From Streptomyces sp. NBC_01803 (lineage in GTDB: Bacteria; Actinomycetota; Actinomycetes; Streptomycetales; Streptomycetaceae): a DNA stretch of 64,000 bases. The stretch is from the NCBI RefSeq assembly GCF_035917415.1, contig NZ_CP109073.1, positions 5,512,001-5,576,000 on the forward strand, given 5' to 3'. A program made the position numbers and the translations under genes. Shown in pieces: positions 26,093 to 35,696 of this stretch; within the stretch, counting starts at the first letter, position 1; each line of letters begins with the position of its first letter. The notes beneath the pieces were generated by a model. The model ran no database searches. It was given only the letters and a program-made list of their open reading frames with translations, and had not been told where the DNA came from.

Positions 26093-28516
26093 TCAGGGCA
26101 GCGCCGGCAGGTCCTCCGGGTGGAGGAGCGTCAGCTCCTCCGTGCTCGGGTCGACCACGCGGGCGACCCGGCCCGCGTGGCGCTCCACCATCGCCTCGAA
26201 CGTCTGGCGGGCCGTCCTGCCATTGCCGAACGAGGGGCCGCGGTCCATCCCCGTGAAGTACTTCAGCAGCCCCTCGCGGGTGCCCTCGCCGAGGTCGTAC
26301 TCGTGCTCGCGCGCCTGCTGGTCCACGATGCTCAGCAACTCCTCGGGGGAGTAGTCGCCGAACGTGATGGTGCGCGAGAAACGGGAGGCGACGCCCGGGT
26401 TCACCGCGAGGAAGCGTTCCATCTCGGCGGTGTACCCGGCGACGATCACCACCACCGCGTCGCGGTGGTCCTCCATCAGCTTCACCAGCGTGTCGATCGC
26501 CTCGCGGCCGAAGTCGCGACCCGCGTCCTCGGGGGAGAGGGCGTACGCCTCGTCGATGAACAGCACGCCGCCCCGCGCCCGTTCGAACGCCTCCTGGGTG
26601 CGGATGGCGGTCGAGCCGATGTGCTCGCCCACCAGGTCGACCCGGGAGACCTCGACCAGGTGCCCGCGCTCCAGGACGCCGAGGGAGGCCAGGATCTGGC
26701 CGTAGAGCCGGGCCACCGTCGTCTTGCCGGTGCCGGGGGAGCCGGTGAACACCAGGTGGCGGCGGGCCGAGGCGGCCTTGAGCCCGGCCTGCCGACGGCG
26801 CCGGCCCACCTCGATCATGTCGATGAGCGCCCGCACCTCGCGCTTGACCGTGTGCAGGCCGACCAACTCCTCCAACTCGGCCAGCACCTCGTCGGCCGGC
26901 CGGCTCTCCCCGGCCACCTGAGATGCCGGCTTCCCCGGCGCGGGGGTGGGGGCGGGGGCGGACGCGGGCACCCGCGCGGTCGGGGCGGTGGCCGTGTCGG
27001 TCGCCTTCGGACCGGCCGTCTTCAGCCGGATGTCGGCGCCCGGCGCGCCCGTGTCGTCGCTGTGGCAGTCCGTCAGCACCGGGCTGTCCTCGGCGAACAC
27101 GTACCCGCCCCGGGCGCACCGCTCGGTGCGGCAGCGGTTCAGCTCGCTGCGGCACCCGTCGATGATGTGGAAGCCGTACCCGCCGGAGTCGCTCACCCGG
27201 CAGCGGGTGAACCTGCCGCGCCCGCCCGCCGACACGTAGAACCCCGCCTCGGACGGGGCGGTGACGGTGCAGTCGACCACTTCGGGGTCGGCGTCCTTGG
27301 TGATGATGAAGCCCGTCCTGGCCTGGTCGATAGCGCAGCCGGTCACCGAGCCGCCGCTGCCGGCGTCGCGGAACCACGCCCCGGTGCCCACCCGATGGAT
27401 CCGCGACGCCTCGATACGGGCCGTGGCGCCGTCGCTGACCGAGACCGCCGAGCCGCGCACGTCCTCGATCCGGCTCTCCACCACGTCCGCGCGCGATCCG
27501 GCGTCCAGCACGAACAGCGCGTCGGCCACGTGGTGCACGCGGCAGGACTCCAGCACCGCCGTGGCGCCGTCGCTCACCCAGACCGCCGGATAGTCCCCGG
27601 CGGACTGGTGGATCTCGCAGTCGTGCGCGTCGGCGTGCGTGCCCGGGTCCCACACGGACATGCCGTTGCGGCCGAATCCGCTGACCGTCGTGCGCACCAG
27701 CGTCAGCACCGAACGCGACCGCAGGTCAAGGGCGTTCTCCGGGACGTCCGAGACGGTGCTGTCGGTCAGGGTCAGCACCGCCTCCGAGTCGAGCGTGACG
27801 CCGTCCCCGGTGGTGTCGCTCACCCGGCAGTCGGTGAGATGCGCGGTGGCGCGGTCGGCGAGCCGCACGCCCGTGCCGTTGATGTCCTGGATGGCGCACT
27901 CCACCGCGTCCACGGCGCTGCCGTCCCCGGTCACCGACAGGCCCGCGCCGCCGGACCGGCTCACCCGGCAGCGCTCCAGCCGCAGATGGGCCGGCCCGCG
28001 CACGGTGATACCCGGCTGGCCCGACTCCATCACCCGGCACTCCTCGAACAGCGCGCCGGCGGCGTCCCCGACGCTGATGCCGGTGCCGGTCGCGTTGCTG
28101 ACCGCGCACCCGCGGACGGTCGGCCGGGCGCCGCCGCGCACCTCGATGCCGGCGGCGGAGGCGGTGTGCACCTGGAGGGAGAACAGCTCGGGCGTGCCGC
28201 CCTCGATCAGCACCGCGGGGACACCGGTGTCCTGGCCCTCGACGCGCAGGTGGGCGATGGTGGCCGAGCCCCGGACGGTCAGCGGGACGCCGTCGATGGG
28301 CGCGATCCGGGCCTCGCCGTCCCTGGCCTCGCCGGGGCCGCGCAGGGTGACGGCGTTCTCGACGACGAGGTTCTCGCGGTAGGTTCCGGGGCCGAGGGTC
28401 AGGACATCGCCGTCCTCGGCGGCGGCCAGGGCTTCGGTGACCGTGCCGTAGACGGCCGTCCGGCGCCGCCAGCGCGCCGTTCCGGAGTGCGTCACCTGGA
28501 CCGAGCCCTTAGTCAT
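26093..28516 (-). CDS. parallel beta-helix / AAA+ fusion ATPase
   Basis: Residues from about 20 to 480 form a long right-handed parallel beta-helix of roughly 22-residue rungs (repeated units of the type GxGVxVxDxAxAxLxxCxVxxxxGxG). A Pro/Ala linker follows, then a CbbX/SpoVK-type AAA+ module: EELVGLHTVKREVRALID, Walker A GSPGTGKT at about 592-599, Walker B GVLFIDEAYAL near 651 and the SRFSRTITF segment. There is no signal peptide, so it is cytosolic and not a pectate lyase. Start ATG 28516 follows the family. It is divergent from two encapsulin shell genes, suggesting a remodelling or loading role, but that is inference. Confidence 0.85.
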   Translation of the reverse strand: MTKGSVQVTHSGTARWRRRTAVYGTVTEALAAAEDGDVLTLGPGTYRENLVVENAVTLRGPGEARDGEARIAPIDGVPLTVRGSATIAHLRVEGQDTGVPAVLIEGGTPELFSLQVHTASAAGIEVRGGARPTVRGCAVSNATGTGISVGDAAGALFEECRVMESGQPGITVRGPAHLRLERCRVSRSGGAGLSVTGDGSAVDAVECAIQDINGTGVRLADRATAHLTDCRVSDTTGDGVTLDSEAVLTLTDSTVSDVPENALDLRSRSVLTLVRTTVSGFGRNGMSVWDPGTHADAHDCEIHQSAGDYPAVWVSDGATAVLESCRVHHVADALFVLDAGSRADVVESRIEDVRGSAVSVSDGATARIEASRIHRVGTGAWFRDAGSGGSVTGCAIDQARTGFIITKDADPEVVDCTVTAPSEAGFYVSAGGRGRFTRCRVSDSGGYGFHIIDGCRSELNRCRTERCARGGYVFAEDSPVLTDCHSDDTGAPGADIRLKTAGPKATDTATAPTARVPASAPAPTPAPGKPASQVAGESRPADEVLAELEELVGLHTVKREVRALIDMIEVGRRRRQAGLKAASARRHLVFTGSPGTGKTTVARLYGQILASLGVLERGHLVEVSRVDLVGEHIGSTAIRTQEAFERARGGVLFIDEAYALSPEDAGRDFGREAIDTLVKLMEDHRDAVVVIVAGYTAEMERFLAVNPGVASRFSRTITFGDYSPEELLSIVDQQAREHEYDLGEGTREGLLKYFTGMDRGPSFGNGRTARQTFEAMVERHAGRVARVVDPSTEELTLLHPEDLPALP

Positions 28517-28918
28517 GGAACCGATGTGCCCCAACTTCGTGCGACGACTGACCTGCTGACCTGCGACCTGCCGAACCGCCCGCGCGGTGGCGCGGACGTG
28601 GCCGCTCCACGGTAGCGCGCCGCGGGCTGATGGAATGACTGGATCGATCTTCGTGCGCGTGCGCCGTCCCTGTGCATCCGCGCTCCGCGCGTGCGCCTGG
28701 GTGCTTCCCACCCTACGCGGTCACGTACGGTGCGTGACGGGGCACCGTCGGTCCCCTTCCGCAGGAACGTTCACGCGCAATACCCATGAGCCCGGGGGAG
28801 GAACCCCCAGGATTCCCCCACTTTCGAGTGATTGCCTGTCATCCGCGACAGGGCCTAGCTTCTACCGCGGGGTCCCCCGAATAGCCTATTTCCGACCGCA
28901 GATTGGCGGGTGTCCGGC
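28517..28918. other. divergent intergenic region between AAA+ and shell genes
   Basis: These 402 bases hold no gene. They contain the putative promoter of the shell genes at 28832-28861. The composition is a little richer in A and T near the shell start than in neighbouring coding DNA. No clear operator palindrome was found. Confidence 0.5.
28832..28861 (+). promoter_or_regulatory. putative promoter of the encapsulin operon
   Basis: TTGCCT (28832-28837), an 18-base spacer and TAGCTT (28856-28861) resemble a vegetative sigma-factor promoter. A start near 28868 would give a leader of about 50 bases before the ATG at 28919, leaving room for a ribosome-binding site. The match is moderate. Confidence 0.45.
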
Positions 28919-30331
28919 ATGACGACTTCCACCGAGCCCACTCAGGGAAACGAGACGGCGCACGCCCGGTTGAGCCTCGATACGGCAGCTGCCCGGAATC
29001 TGGCGACGACCACCAAGACTCCGCCGCAGATGCAGGGCATCACCTCCCGGTGGTTGCTCAAGGTGCTGCCGTGGGTACAGGTTTCCGGCGGTACGTTCCG
29101 GGTCAACCGCAGGTTGACCCACACCGTCGGAAACGGACGTGTCGAATTCGTTTCCACCGGTTCCGAAGTGCGGGTCATCCCGGCCGAGCTGGGGGAGCTT
29201 CCCGTCCTGGCCGGATATGCCGGGACCGACGTGCTCCAGGAGCTGGCGGCGGCCTGCGAGCAGCGGGACTTCGCCCCGGGCGAGGTGATCGTCGAGGCCG
29301 GCGCCCCCGCCGACCGCGTCGTGCTGATCGCCCACGGCAAGCTCGCGCGGCGCGGCGCCGGCCGGTACGACGCGGAGACCGACCACGGGGTGCTGGCCGA
29401 CGGCGACTTCTACGGCGCCGGCGTGCTCGGGGAGGAGGACCCCGGCACCTGGGAGCACAGCCTGAGGGCGCTCACCAGCGGCACCGTTCTCACCCTCGGC
29501 CGGGCCGACTTCGAAGCCATCGCGGCCCGTTCGCCGGGTCTGGCCGACCACGTGGCGGCGTTCCGCGGCGCGGCGCCCGGCCGCAGCAACGCGCACGGCG
29601 AGTCCGCGATCGAGCTGGCGTCGGGCCACGTCGGCGAGCCGGTCCTGCCGGGCACCTTCGTGGACTATGAACTCCAGCCGCGCGAGTACGAATTGAGCGT
29701 CGCGCAGACCGTGCTCCGGGTCCACAGCCGGGTCGCCGATCTCTACAGCGAGCCGATGAACCAGGTCGAGGAGCAACTGCGCCTGACCATCGAGGCGCTG
29801 CGCGAGCGGCAGGAGAACGAGCTGGTCAACAACCGGGAGTTCGGCCTGCTGCACAACGCCGACCTCCGCCAGCGTGTCCACACCCGGAGCGGCCCGCCCA
29901 CTCCAGACGACCTGGACGAGCTCCTGGCCACCGTCTGGAAGGAACCCAGCGTCATCCTCGCCCACCCCCGGGCGATCGCCGCGTTCGGTCGCGAGTGCAA
30001 CGCCCGCGGCCTGTACCCGGGCAGCGTGGACCTCGGCGGGAACGCGGTCCCGGCCTGGCGCGGCGTCCCCGTGCTGCCGTGCGACAAGATCCCGGTCACC
30101 GCCGCCGGGACCAGCTCCATCCTGTGCCTGCGCACCGGCGAGAAATCCCAGGGCGTGGTCGGTCTGCACCGCACCGGAATCCCCGACGAATATCAGCCGA
30201 GCCTGTCCGTGCGTTTCATGGGCATCAACGACCAGGCCGTCATCTCCTATCTGGTCAGCGCCTACTATTCGGCCGCCGTCCTCGTCCCCGACGCCCTGGG
30301 CGTTCTGGAGGATGTCGAGATCGGGTACTGA
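28919..30331 (+). CDS. Family 2B encapsulin shell protein, EshA-like (first copy)
   Basis: This 470-residue protein has the Family 2 encapsulin signature: N-arm with [32 protein letters not shown], and HK97-type core segments [34 protein letters not shown] and [20 protein letters not shown] cyclic-nucleotide-binding domain is inserted at about residues 100-215, defining Family 2B, to which Streptomyces EshA belongs. Family members assemble into icosahedral compartments holding, for example, 2-methylisoborneol synthase. The phosphate-binding cassette is atypical, with RALT at 183-186 instead of RAAT. ATG 28919 is preferred to GTG 28910. The second shell gene follows after 34 bases. Confidence 0.9.
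   Translation: MTTSTEPTQGNETAHARLSLDTAAARNLATTTKTPPQMQGITSRWLLKVLPWVQVSGGTFRVNRRLTHTVGNGRVEFVSTGSEVRVIPAELGELPVLAGYAGTDVLQELAAACEQRDFAPGEVIVEAGAPADRVVLIAHGKLARRGAGRYDAETDHGVLADGDFYGAGVLGEEDPGTWEHSLRALTSGTVLTLGRADFEAIAARSPGLADHVAAFRGAAPGRSNAHGESAIELASGHVGEPVLPGTFVDYELQPREYELSVAQTVLRVHSRVADLYSEPMNQVEEQLRLTIEALRERQENELVNNREFGLLHNADLRQRVHTRSGPPTPDDLDELLATVWKEPSVILAHPRAIAAFGRECNARGLYPGSVDLGGNAVPAWRGVPVLPCDKIPVTAAGTSSILCLRTGEKSQGVVGLHRTGIPDEYQPSLSVRFMGINDQAVISYLVSAYYSAAVLVPDALGVLEDVEIGY
29728..29874 (+). repeat. 147-bp block identical to 31148-31294 (shell copy 1)
   Basis: This stretch, encoding residues 271-319 of the first shell protein, is identical base for base to 31148-31294 in the second shell gene, although sequence on both sides differs, including at synonymous sites. 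This indicates recent gene conversion or recombination between the two paralogues. Confidence 0.9.
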
Positions 30332-30365
30332 GCCGGAGAATCCACAACGGCAGAAGGCGACCGAC

Positions 30366-31742
30366 ATGAACGCCCCCGTGAATCCCGTCCCGACCAGCCT
30401 CGAAACCGCCGCCGCGAGAAACCTGGCGAGCACTCTCAAAACACCCCCGCAGATGCAGGGCATCTCGCCCCGGTGGCTCCTCAAGGCGCTGCCATGGGTG
30501 GAGGTTTCCGCCGGCACCTACCGGGTGAACCGCAGGCTCACCCACACGCTCGGTGACGGACGTGTGGAGTTCGTCAGCACCGGCACCGAGGTCCGGGTGA
30601 TCCCCGCCGAGCTGACCGAACTCCCCGCCCTCGGCGGCTTCGACGACCCCGGAGTCCTCGACGTCCTCGCCGACCGATGCGTTCAGCGCGAGTACGGCCC
30701 CGGCGACGTCATCGCCGCCGCCGGCGAGCCCGTCGGGGAGGTGGTCCTGATCGCCCACGGCAAGGTCCGCAGATCCGTCCCCGGCCGGTACGGCGGGGAA
30801 GCCGTGCTCGGCGTGCTGGCCGACGGCGACCACGCCGGGGACGAGGCCCTGGCCGGGCCGCCCGGCACCTGGCCGCACACCCTGCGGGCGGCCACCCGCT
30901 GCACCGTCCTCGCGCTGCCGCTGGACGAGGTGCGGACGGTGGCCGGGGAGTCGCCCGCCCTGCGGGCCCACCTCGACGCCGTCGCCGCCCGCCCCGCGCC
31001 CCGCCGCAACAAGCGCGGCGAGGCCGATATCGCGCTGGCCTCCGGGCACACCGGTGAGCCAGCCCTGCCGGGCACCTTCGTTGATTACGAACTTCACCCG
31101 CGCGAGTACGAGTTGAGTGTCGCGCAGACCGTACTGCGGGTGCACACCCGGGTCGCCGATCTCTACAGCGAGCCGATGAACCAGGTCGAGGAGCAACTGC
31201 GCCTGACCATCGAGGCGCTGCGCGAGCGGCAGGAGAACGAGCTGGTCAACAACCGGGAGTTCGGCCTGCTGCACAACGCCGACCTCCGCCAGCGCATCCG
31301 CACCCGCACCGGGCCGCCGACCCCTGACGATCTCGACGACCTGGTCTCCCGGCGCCGCAAGACCCGCTACCTGCTGGCGCACCCCCGCACCATCGCCGCC
31401 ATCGGCCGCGAATGCAGCGCGCGCGGCGTCTACCCCGGCCAGACGGAGCTCGACGGCGTCCGCCTGCACGCCTGGCGCGGTATTCCCATCCTGCCCTGCG
31501 ACAAGATCCCCGTGACCAGGGACAACACCAGCTCCGTGCTCGCCATGCGCACCGGCCAGGAGGACCAGGGCGTCGTCGGCCTGCACCAGACGGGCATCCC
31601 CGAGGAGTACGAGCCCAGCCTCAACGTCCGCTTCATGGGCATCGACGAGCAGGCCGTCATCGCCTACCTCGTCAGCCTCTACTTCTCCGCCGCCGTCCTG
31701 GTCCCCGACGCCCTGGGCATCCTGGAGGACGTGGAGATCTGA
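30366..31742 (+). CDS. Family 2B encapsulin shell protein (second copy)
   Basis: A 458-residue paralogue of the preceding gene with the same parts: N-arm [25 protein letters not shown], a cyclic-nucleotide-binding insert at about residues 90-205, and the HK97-like core ending in [20 protein letters not shown]. Its phosphate-binding cassette keeps RAAT (174-177), closer to the canonical CNB motif than in copy 1. The first ten residues and the insert are the most divergent parts. Tandem shell genes suggest a two-component, mixed shell whose state could depend on a cyclic nucleotide. GGCGACCGACATG gives only a weak ribosome site, so coupling to copy 1 is possible. No typical cargo gene (terpene cyclase, desulfurase) is adjacent. 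Confidence 0.9.
   Translation: MNAPVNPVPTSLETAAARNLASTLKTPPQMQGISPRWLLKALPWVEVSAGTYRVNRRLTHTLGDGRVEFVSTGTEVRVIPAELTELPALGGFDDPGVLDVLADRCVQREYGPGDVIAAAGEPVGEVVLIAHGKVRRSVPGRYGGEAVLGVLADGDHAGDEALAGPPGTWPHTLRAATRCTVLALPLDEVRTVAGESPALRAHLDAVAARPAPRRNKRGEADIALASGHTGEPALPGTFVDYELHPREYELSVAQTVLRVHTRVADLYSEPMNQVEEQLRLTIEALRERQENELVNNREFGLLHNADLRQRIRTRTGPPTPDDLDDLVSRRRKTRYLLAHPRTIAAIGRECSARGVYPGQTELDGVRLHAWRGIPILPCDKIPVTRDNTSSVLAMRTGQEDQGVVGLHQTGIPEEYEPSLNVRFMGIDEQAVIAYLVSLYFSAAVLVPDALGILEDVEI
31148..31294 (+). repeat. 147-bp block identical to 29728-29874 (shell copy 2)
   Basis: The second member of the identical pair within the two shell genes. Immediately upstream the codons for [21 protein letters not shown] differ at several third positions between the copies, so the identity is not explained by protein-level constraint alone. 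Confidence 0.9.
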
Positions 31743-31769
31743 CGGCCCCGACCCGCCGCCGGTCGCCGC

Positions 31770-32360
31770 CTAGTGGCCCGCCCCCTGCTCCTGCCAGTAT
31801 CCCGGGGAGGCGTACGGCTGCTGCTGGGCGGCGGCCGGCGGCTGGGGCTGCGCCTGTGCCGGGTACGGGTGCTGGCCCGGCGCCTGGCTCTGGCCCTGAC
31901 CCTGGTAGGCCCCCGGCATCGGGCGCGGCGGCATGGGCCGCGGCGCGGCCGGGCGCATCTGCTGGGGCGCGGCCGCCTGCGGGGCCTGCGGCGCCTGCGC
32001 CTGATAGGGCCGCGGTGTGTTCGCCTGCTGCGGGAAGTGCGGCGCGGGTCCCGGCGGGCCTCCCGCCGGGAACTGCTGGCGGACCGGCGCCGCCTGGTAC
32101 CCGCCGTAACCCTGCTGCTGCGGCTGCTGGAACGCCGGCTGCGGCTGCGGCTGCGACGGCCCCGAGGGCAGCGCGGGCAGGGCCGGCAGCGCGGGCTGCG
32201 GGGCGGGAGCGGGCTGGTATCCCAGCGAGTCGTAGGCGGCCGGGACCCGGATGGGGGCGATCTGCGGGGTTCCCCGCTCGGCCACCAGCCTGTCGTAGAT
32301 CGGGGTGTCGGCGAACGACGGTGAGGAGTAGGCACCGCCGTAAGGGCGCGGGGAGGTCAT
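31770..32360 (-). CDS. DUF6643-like low-complexity protein
   Basis: The 196-residue protein has a short conserved N-terminus ([35 protein letters not shown], about residues 12-46) followed by about 150 residues rich in Pro, Gln and Ala that are surely disordered. I associate the N-terminal pattern with the Streptomyces-specific DUF6643 family; no function is known. It converges on the second shell gene, with 27 bases between stops. Family 2 encapsulin cargos often carry long disordered Pro/Ala-rich loading segments, so an encapsulin-associated role is worth considering, but nothing here proves it. Confidence 0.7.
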   Translation of the reverse strand: MTSPRPYGGAYSSPSFADTPIYDRLVAERGTPQIAPIRVPAAYDSLGYQPAPAPQPALPALPALPSGPSQPQPQPAFQQPQQQGYGGYQAAPVRQQFPAGGPPGPAPHFPQQANTPRPYQAQAPQAPQAAAPQQMRPAAPRPMPPRPMPGAYQGQGQSQAPGQHPYPAQAQPQPPAAAQQQPYASPGYWQEQGAGH

Positions 32361-32479
32361 GGCCCTTAAGGTAAGCCCACGATGTGGTTGTTGGGGAGTC
32401 CGATCAGAAGGTCATTTGCGCGGTTGCATGGGCCTCGGGTACTCAATTCGAAAGAATTCCGGAAAAAACGTCGATCGGC

Positions 32480-32503
32480 CCCCTGATGATGTTGTATCAG
32501 GGG
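32480..32503. promoter_or_regulatory. inverted repeat upstream of the TerD gene
   Basis: CCCCTGAT and ATCAGGGG flank an eight-base loop, about 93 bases before the TerD start, in a relatively AT-rich gap. A second small palindrome, AATTC-GAAA-GAATT, lies near 32445-32460. Either could be an operator or, less likely, a terminator; there is no T-tract. Confidence 0.5.
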
Positions 32504-32595
32504 CCTGGACCGACCGTCTTCGGTGGGGATGGCATAGTGGGCGATGTCCGCGAAACAGGCGGTGTGACGACGGCCGCCCCACGGAGGAACCCACG

Positions 32596-33987
32596 ATGCT
32601 CAAAGGTGCGAATGTCCCGGTGCCCGCCCGGTCGGTCCGCGTCGAGATCGGCTGGAACACGGCAGCGGGGGTGCCGGACGTGGATGCCTCGGCGCTCCTG
32701 CTCGCGGGAGGCCGGGTCAGGTCCGACGCGGACTTCGTCTTCTACAACCAGCCGCGGCACGCCTCCGGCGCCGTGCGCTACGAGGGCAAGCAGCCGCAGG
32801 GCGGTGCCGTCACCGACCGCCTCGCCGTCGACCTGACGGCCCTGGAGGCCGGCGTCGAGACGGTGGTGCTCGCCGCCTCCGCCGACGGCGGTACGTTCGG
32901 GCAGGTTCCCGGGCTGCACGTGCGCCTGAGTGACGCCGACAGCGGGGCCGAGATCGCCCGCTTCAACAGCGAGGACGCCTCCACCGAGACCGCCTTCGTG
33001 CTGGGCGAGCTGTACCGGCGGCAGGGGGCCTGGAAGTTCCGCGCGGTGGGCCAGGGGTACGACTCGGGGCTGGCCGGCCTCGCCACCGACTTCGGCATCA
33101 GCGTGGACGACGAGCCGGCGCCCGCCCCCGCGCCGTCGGCCCCCCCGGCGGCACCCGCGCCGCCCGCGCCGCCCGCTCCCGCCCCTCCGGCGATGACCCC
33201 GCCCCCGGCCCCGGCGCCGCTGAACGCCCCCTCCTGGCCGCCGCCCGGCCAGTCCGCGCCGCCGCCGGCTCCCCCCGCCCCCCCGGCCCCGGCTCCGGCC
33301 GCTCCGCCCGCCGCACCCCAGCCGCCCGCGCCGAGCGGTCCCGTACGGCTGAGCAAGATCACGCTCACCAAGGAGTCCCCGGCGATCTCCCTGGCGAAGC
33401 AGGGCGCCACCTCGGGCCGCATGCGCGTCAACCTCAACTGGCAGGAGCGCTCCGCCCCCCAGAAGCAGGGCAGCGGCTGGCGCGAGCGGCTGGCCAAGGC
33501 CGTCTCCGGCGGCCTCGACCTCGATCTGTGCGCGCTGTTCGAGCTCAACGACGGCCGCAAGGGCGTCGTCCAGGCCCTGGGCAACGCCTTCGGCTCGCTC
33601 CACCAGCCGCCCTACATCCACCTGGACGGCGACGACCGCACCGGCGCGGTCGCCCAGGGCGAGAACCTCACGGTCAACCTCGACCACACCCGTGACCTGA
33701 AGCGCGTGGTCATCTTCGTGACGATCTACTCGGGCGCCAGCAGCTTCCAGGACATCAGCGCCGTGGTGACCCTCACCCCCGAGCAGGGCGCGCCCATCGA
33801 GTTCTTCCTCGACGAGTGCACCGTGCCCTCCCCGGTCTGCGTCCTGGCGACGCTCACCAACCAGGGCGGCGGGCTGGTCGTCAACCGCGAGGCCCGCTAC
33901 CTGATCCCCGACCGGGGCGTCAGCCCGCAGCGCACCGTCGACTACGCGTACGGGTTCGGCATGCAGTGGACCCCGGGCCGCAAATGA
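32596..33987 (+). CDS. TerD-family protein with two TerD domains
   Basis: The 463-residue protein has an N-terminal TerD domain (about residues 1-170; [26 protein letters not shown] and the Asp-rich calcium-site region), a disordered Pro/Ala linker of about 75 residues (175-250) and a second TerD-like domain with [15 protein letters not shown] and VNLNWQERS. TerD proteins bind calcium and are linked to stress, tellurite and phage responses; in Streptomyces they affect differentiation. GGAGGA precedes the ATG. The racemase gene overlaps its stop by ATGA. Confidence 0.88.
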   Translation: MLKGANVPVPARSVRVEIGWNTAAGVPDVDASALLLAGGRVRSDADFVFYNQPRHASGAVRYEGKQPQGGAVTDRLAVDLTALEAGVETVVLAASADGGTFGQVPGLHVRLSDADSGAEIARFNSEDASTETAFVLGELYRRQGAWKFRAVGQGYDSGLAGLATDFGISVDDEPAPAPAPSAPPAAPAPPAPPAPAPPAMTPPPAPAPLNAPSWPPPGQSAPPPAPPAPPAPAPAAPPAAPQPPAPSGPVRLSKITLTKESPAISLAKQGATSGRMRVNLNWQERSAPQKQGSGWRERLAKAVSGGLDLDLCALFELNDGRKGVVQALGNAFGSLHQPPYIHLDGDDRTGAVAQGENLTVNLDHTRDLKRVVIFVTIYSGASSFQDISAVVTLTPEQGAPIEFFLDECTVPSPVCVLATLTNQGGGLVVNREARYLIPDRGVSPQRTVDYAYGFGMQWTPGRK

Positions 33988-34763
33988 GGATCGCGCTCGT
34001 CGACTCGGGCCTCGGGCTGCTGGCCGCCGCCGCGGCGGTCCGGCGGCTGCGCCCCGACGCCTCGCTCGTCCTGGCCGGCGACCCGGACGGCATGCCCTGG
34101 GGCCCGCGCGCCCCGGAGGAGATCGCCGGCCGGGCGCTGGACTGCGCCCGCGCCGCCGCCGCCGAGCGGCCGGACGCCCTGATCGTCGCCTGCAACACCG
34201 CCTCCGTGCACGCGCTGCCCGCGCTGCGCGCCGAGCTGGAGCCCGCCGTGCCGGTGATCGGCACGGTCCCGGCGGTCAAGCCGGCCGCCGCGTCCGGCGC
34301 GCCGTTCGCCGTCTGGGCCACCCCGGCCACCACCGGCAGCCCCTACCAGCGGCGGCTGATCGAGGACTTCGGCGCGGAGGCGCGGGCCACGCCCGTGCCC
34401 TGCCACGGGCTCGCCGCCGCCGTCGAGCACGCGGACGAGGCGGCCATCGACGCGGCGGTGAAGGCGGCGGCCGATCTCACCCCGCCCGACACCACCGCCG
34501 TGGTGCTCGGCTGCACGCACTACGAGCTGGTCGCCGCCCGTATCCGCGCCCACCTGGTCCAGACGACCGGCGGCCCGGTCACCCTCCACGGCTCGGCCGA
34601 CGCCGTCGCCGCCCAGGCGCTGCGCCGGATCGGCGCGAACGCCGACCCCACGGCCCCCGCCACCGGGAGCCTCACGGTTTTCGCCAGCGGCCGGCCGACC
34701 GGGCTGCCGGACACCGCCCGCGCCTACGCCGAGGGCCGCTTCCTGGCCGCAAGGGCCTCGTAG
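33984..34763 (+). CDS. Asp/Glu racemase family protein (MurI-like)
   Basis: The 259-residue protein has both catalytic cysteines of cofactor-independent glutamate racemases, in [13 protein letters not shown] and [11 protein letters not shown], and the substrate motif [16 protein letters not shown] in place of the usual FDSGVGGL. The size is right for MurI. Because cell-wall MurI normally has a DSGVGG motif and a different neighbourhood, this is probably a second racemase or a related isomerase. It overlaps the TerD gene by four bases and is followed closely by the Nudix gene, so the three are likely one operon. Confidence 0.8.
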   Translation: MRIALVDSGLGLLAAAAAVRRLRPDASLVLAGDPDGMPWGPRAPEEIAGRALDCARAAAAERPDALIVACNTASVHALPALRAELEPAVPVIGTVPAVKPAAASGAPFAVWATPATTGSPYQRRLIEDFGAEARATPVPCHGLAAAVEHADEAAIDAAVKAAADLTPPDTTAVVLGCTHYELVAARIRAHLVQTTGGPVTLHGSADAVAAQALRRIGANADPTAPATGSLTVFASGRPTGLPDTARAYAEGRFLAARAS

Positions 34764-34775
34764 CCCGCCCGCGCC

Positions 34776-35270
34776 ATGACCATTCCCGACTTCATCCGCG
34801 ACCTGCGCGGCAGCATCGGCCGCGGGCTGCTCTTCCTGCCTGGCGTGAGCGCGGTCGTCCTCGATGACACCGGCCGCGTCCTGCTCAACCGCCGGGTCGA
34901 CGACGGCACGTGGTCGATCATCGGCGGCATCCCCGAGCCGGGGGAGCAGCCCGCCGACACCGCCGTCCGCGAGGTCTACGAGGAGACGGCCGTGCGCTGC
35001 GTCCCCGACCGCCTCCTGCTCGTGCAGACCATGGACCCGGTGCGGTATCCCAACGGCGACGAGTGCCAGTTCCTCGACATCTGCCTGCGCTGCCGCGCGG
35101 TCGGCGGCGAGGCCCGGGTCAACGACGACGAATCGCTGGACGTCGGCTGGTTCCCCCTCGACGCGCTGCCGCCGCTCCCGGAGGCCGCGCTGGCCAGGAT
35201 CGGGCTCGCCACCGCCGACCGGCCCACCGCCTGGTTCCAGCCCGCCCGCGAGGCCCCGGCGGGGGAGTGA
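34776..35270 (+). CDS. Nudix hydrolase
   Basis: The 164-residue protein carries the complete Nudix box GX5EX7REUXEE (GIPEPGEQPADTAVREVYEET, about residues 50-70). Upstream LPGVSAVVLDDTGRVLLNRRVDDGTWSIIGG forms the usual substrate-binding sheet. Family members hydrolyse nucleoside diphosphates linked to another moiety; the substrate cannot be predicted. It lies 12 bases after the racemase gene and converges on dhaM with 15 bases between stops. Confidence 0.9.
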   Translation: MTIPDFIRDLRGSIGRGLLFLPGVSAVVLDDTGRVLLNRRVDDGTWSIIGGIPEPGEQPADTAVREVYEETAVRCVPDRLLLVQTMDPVRYPNGDECQFLDICLRCRAVGGEARVNDDESLDVGWFPLDALPPLPEAALARIGLATADRPTAWFQPAREAPAGE

Positions 35271-35285
35271 TCCCGCCGGGACGGC

Positions 35286-35696
35286 TCACAGCTTGCGGAA
35301 CGTGTACGCCTCCCCGGCCGCCGCCGCGACGGCCGCCAGATCCGCCCCGGCGGACGCGGTGACCACCGCGGCCACCGCGCCCTCCACAAACGGCGCGTCC
35401 ACCAGGCGCGTGTCCGGCGGCAGCTCGTCGCCCTCCGCCAGCATCGCCCGCACGGTGACCACCGCGCTGCCCAGGTCCGCCAGGACCACGACCCCGGCGC
35501 CCCGGTCGGCCCGGCGCGCCGCGTCCGCGATCAGCTCCGAGCTGGTGCCCAGGTCCCCGTCGGGAGTGCCGCCCGCCGCCATCACCGGGGCCAGCTCGCC
35601 GCCGCCGGCCAGCGCCGCCGCCAGGCGGGCCACGGACCGGGCGACCTCGTCGCTGTGCGAGACCAGCACGATCCCCACCAGCGCCCGGTCAGTCAT
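35286..35696 (-). CDS. dhaM: dihydroxyacetone kinase phosphotransfer subunit DhaM
   Basis: A 136-residue EIIA-mannose-like domain. The phosphorylated histidine is in GIVLVSHSDEVA near residue 14. DhaM takes phosphate from the PTS protein HPr and passes it to ADP bound on DhaL, so the kinase uses PEP rather than free ATP. Only the EIIA domain is present, without the HPr and EI extensions seen in E. coli. The ATG lies eight bases inside the dhaL end, indicating coupled translation. Confidence 0.92.
   Translation of the reverse strand: MTDRALVGIVLVSHSDEVARSVARLAAALAGGGELAPVMAAGGTPDGDLGTSSELIADAARRADRGAGVVVLADLGSAVVTVRAMLAEGDELPPDTRLVDAPFVEGAVAAVVTASAGADLAAVAAAAGEAYTFRKL

Noticed and set aside
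26093..28516. Beta-helix protein read as a pectate lyase or surface protein
   Set aside because: No signal peptide, and the helix is fused to an AAA+ motor, so it is intracellular.
28919..31742. Shell proteins read as CRP-type transcription regulators
   Set aside because: They carry a CNB domain but no helix-turn-helix; the flanking sequence is the HK97-like Family 2 encapsulin core.
32596..33987. Tellurite-resistance island
   Set aside because: A single two-domain TerD protein without other ter genes; such genes are common in Streptomyces chromosomes.
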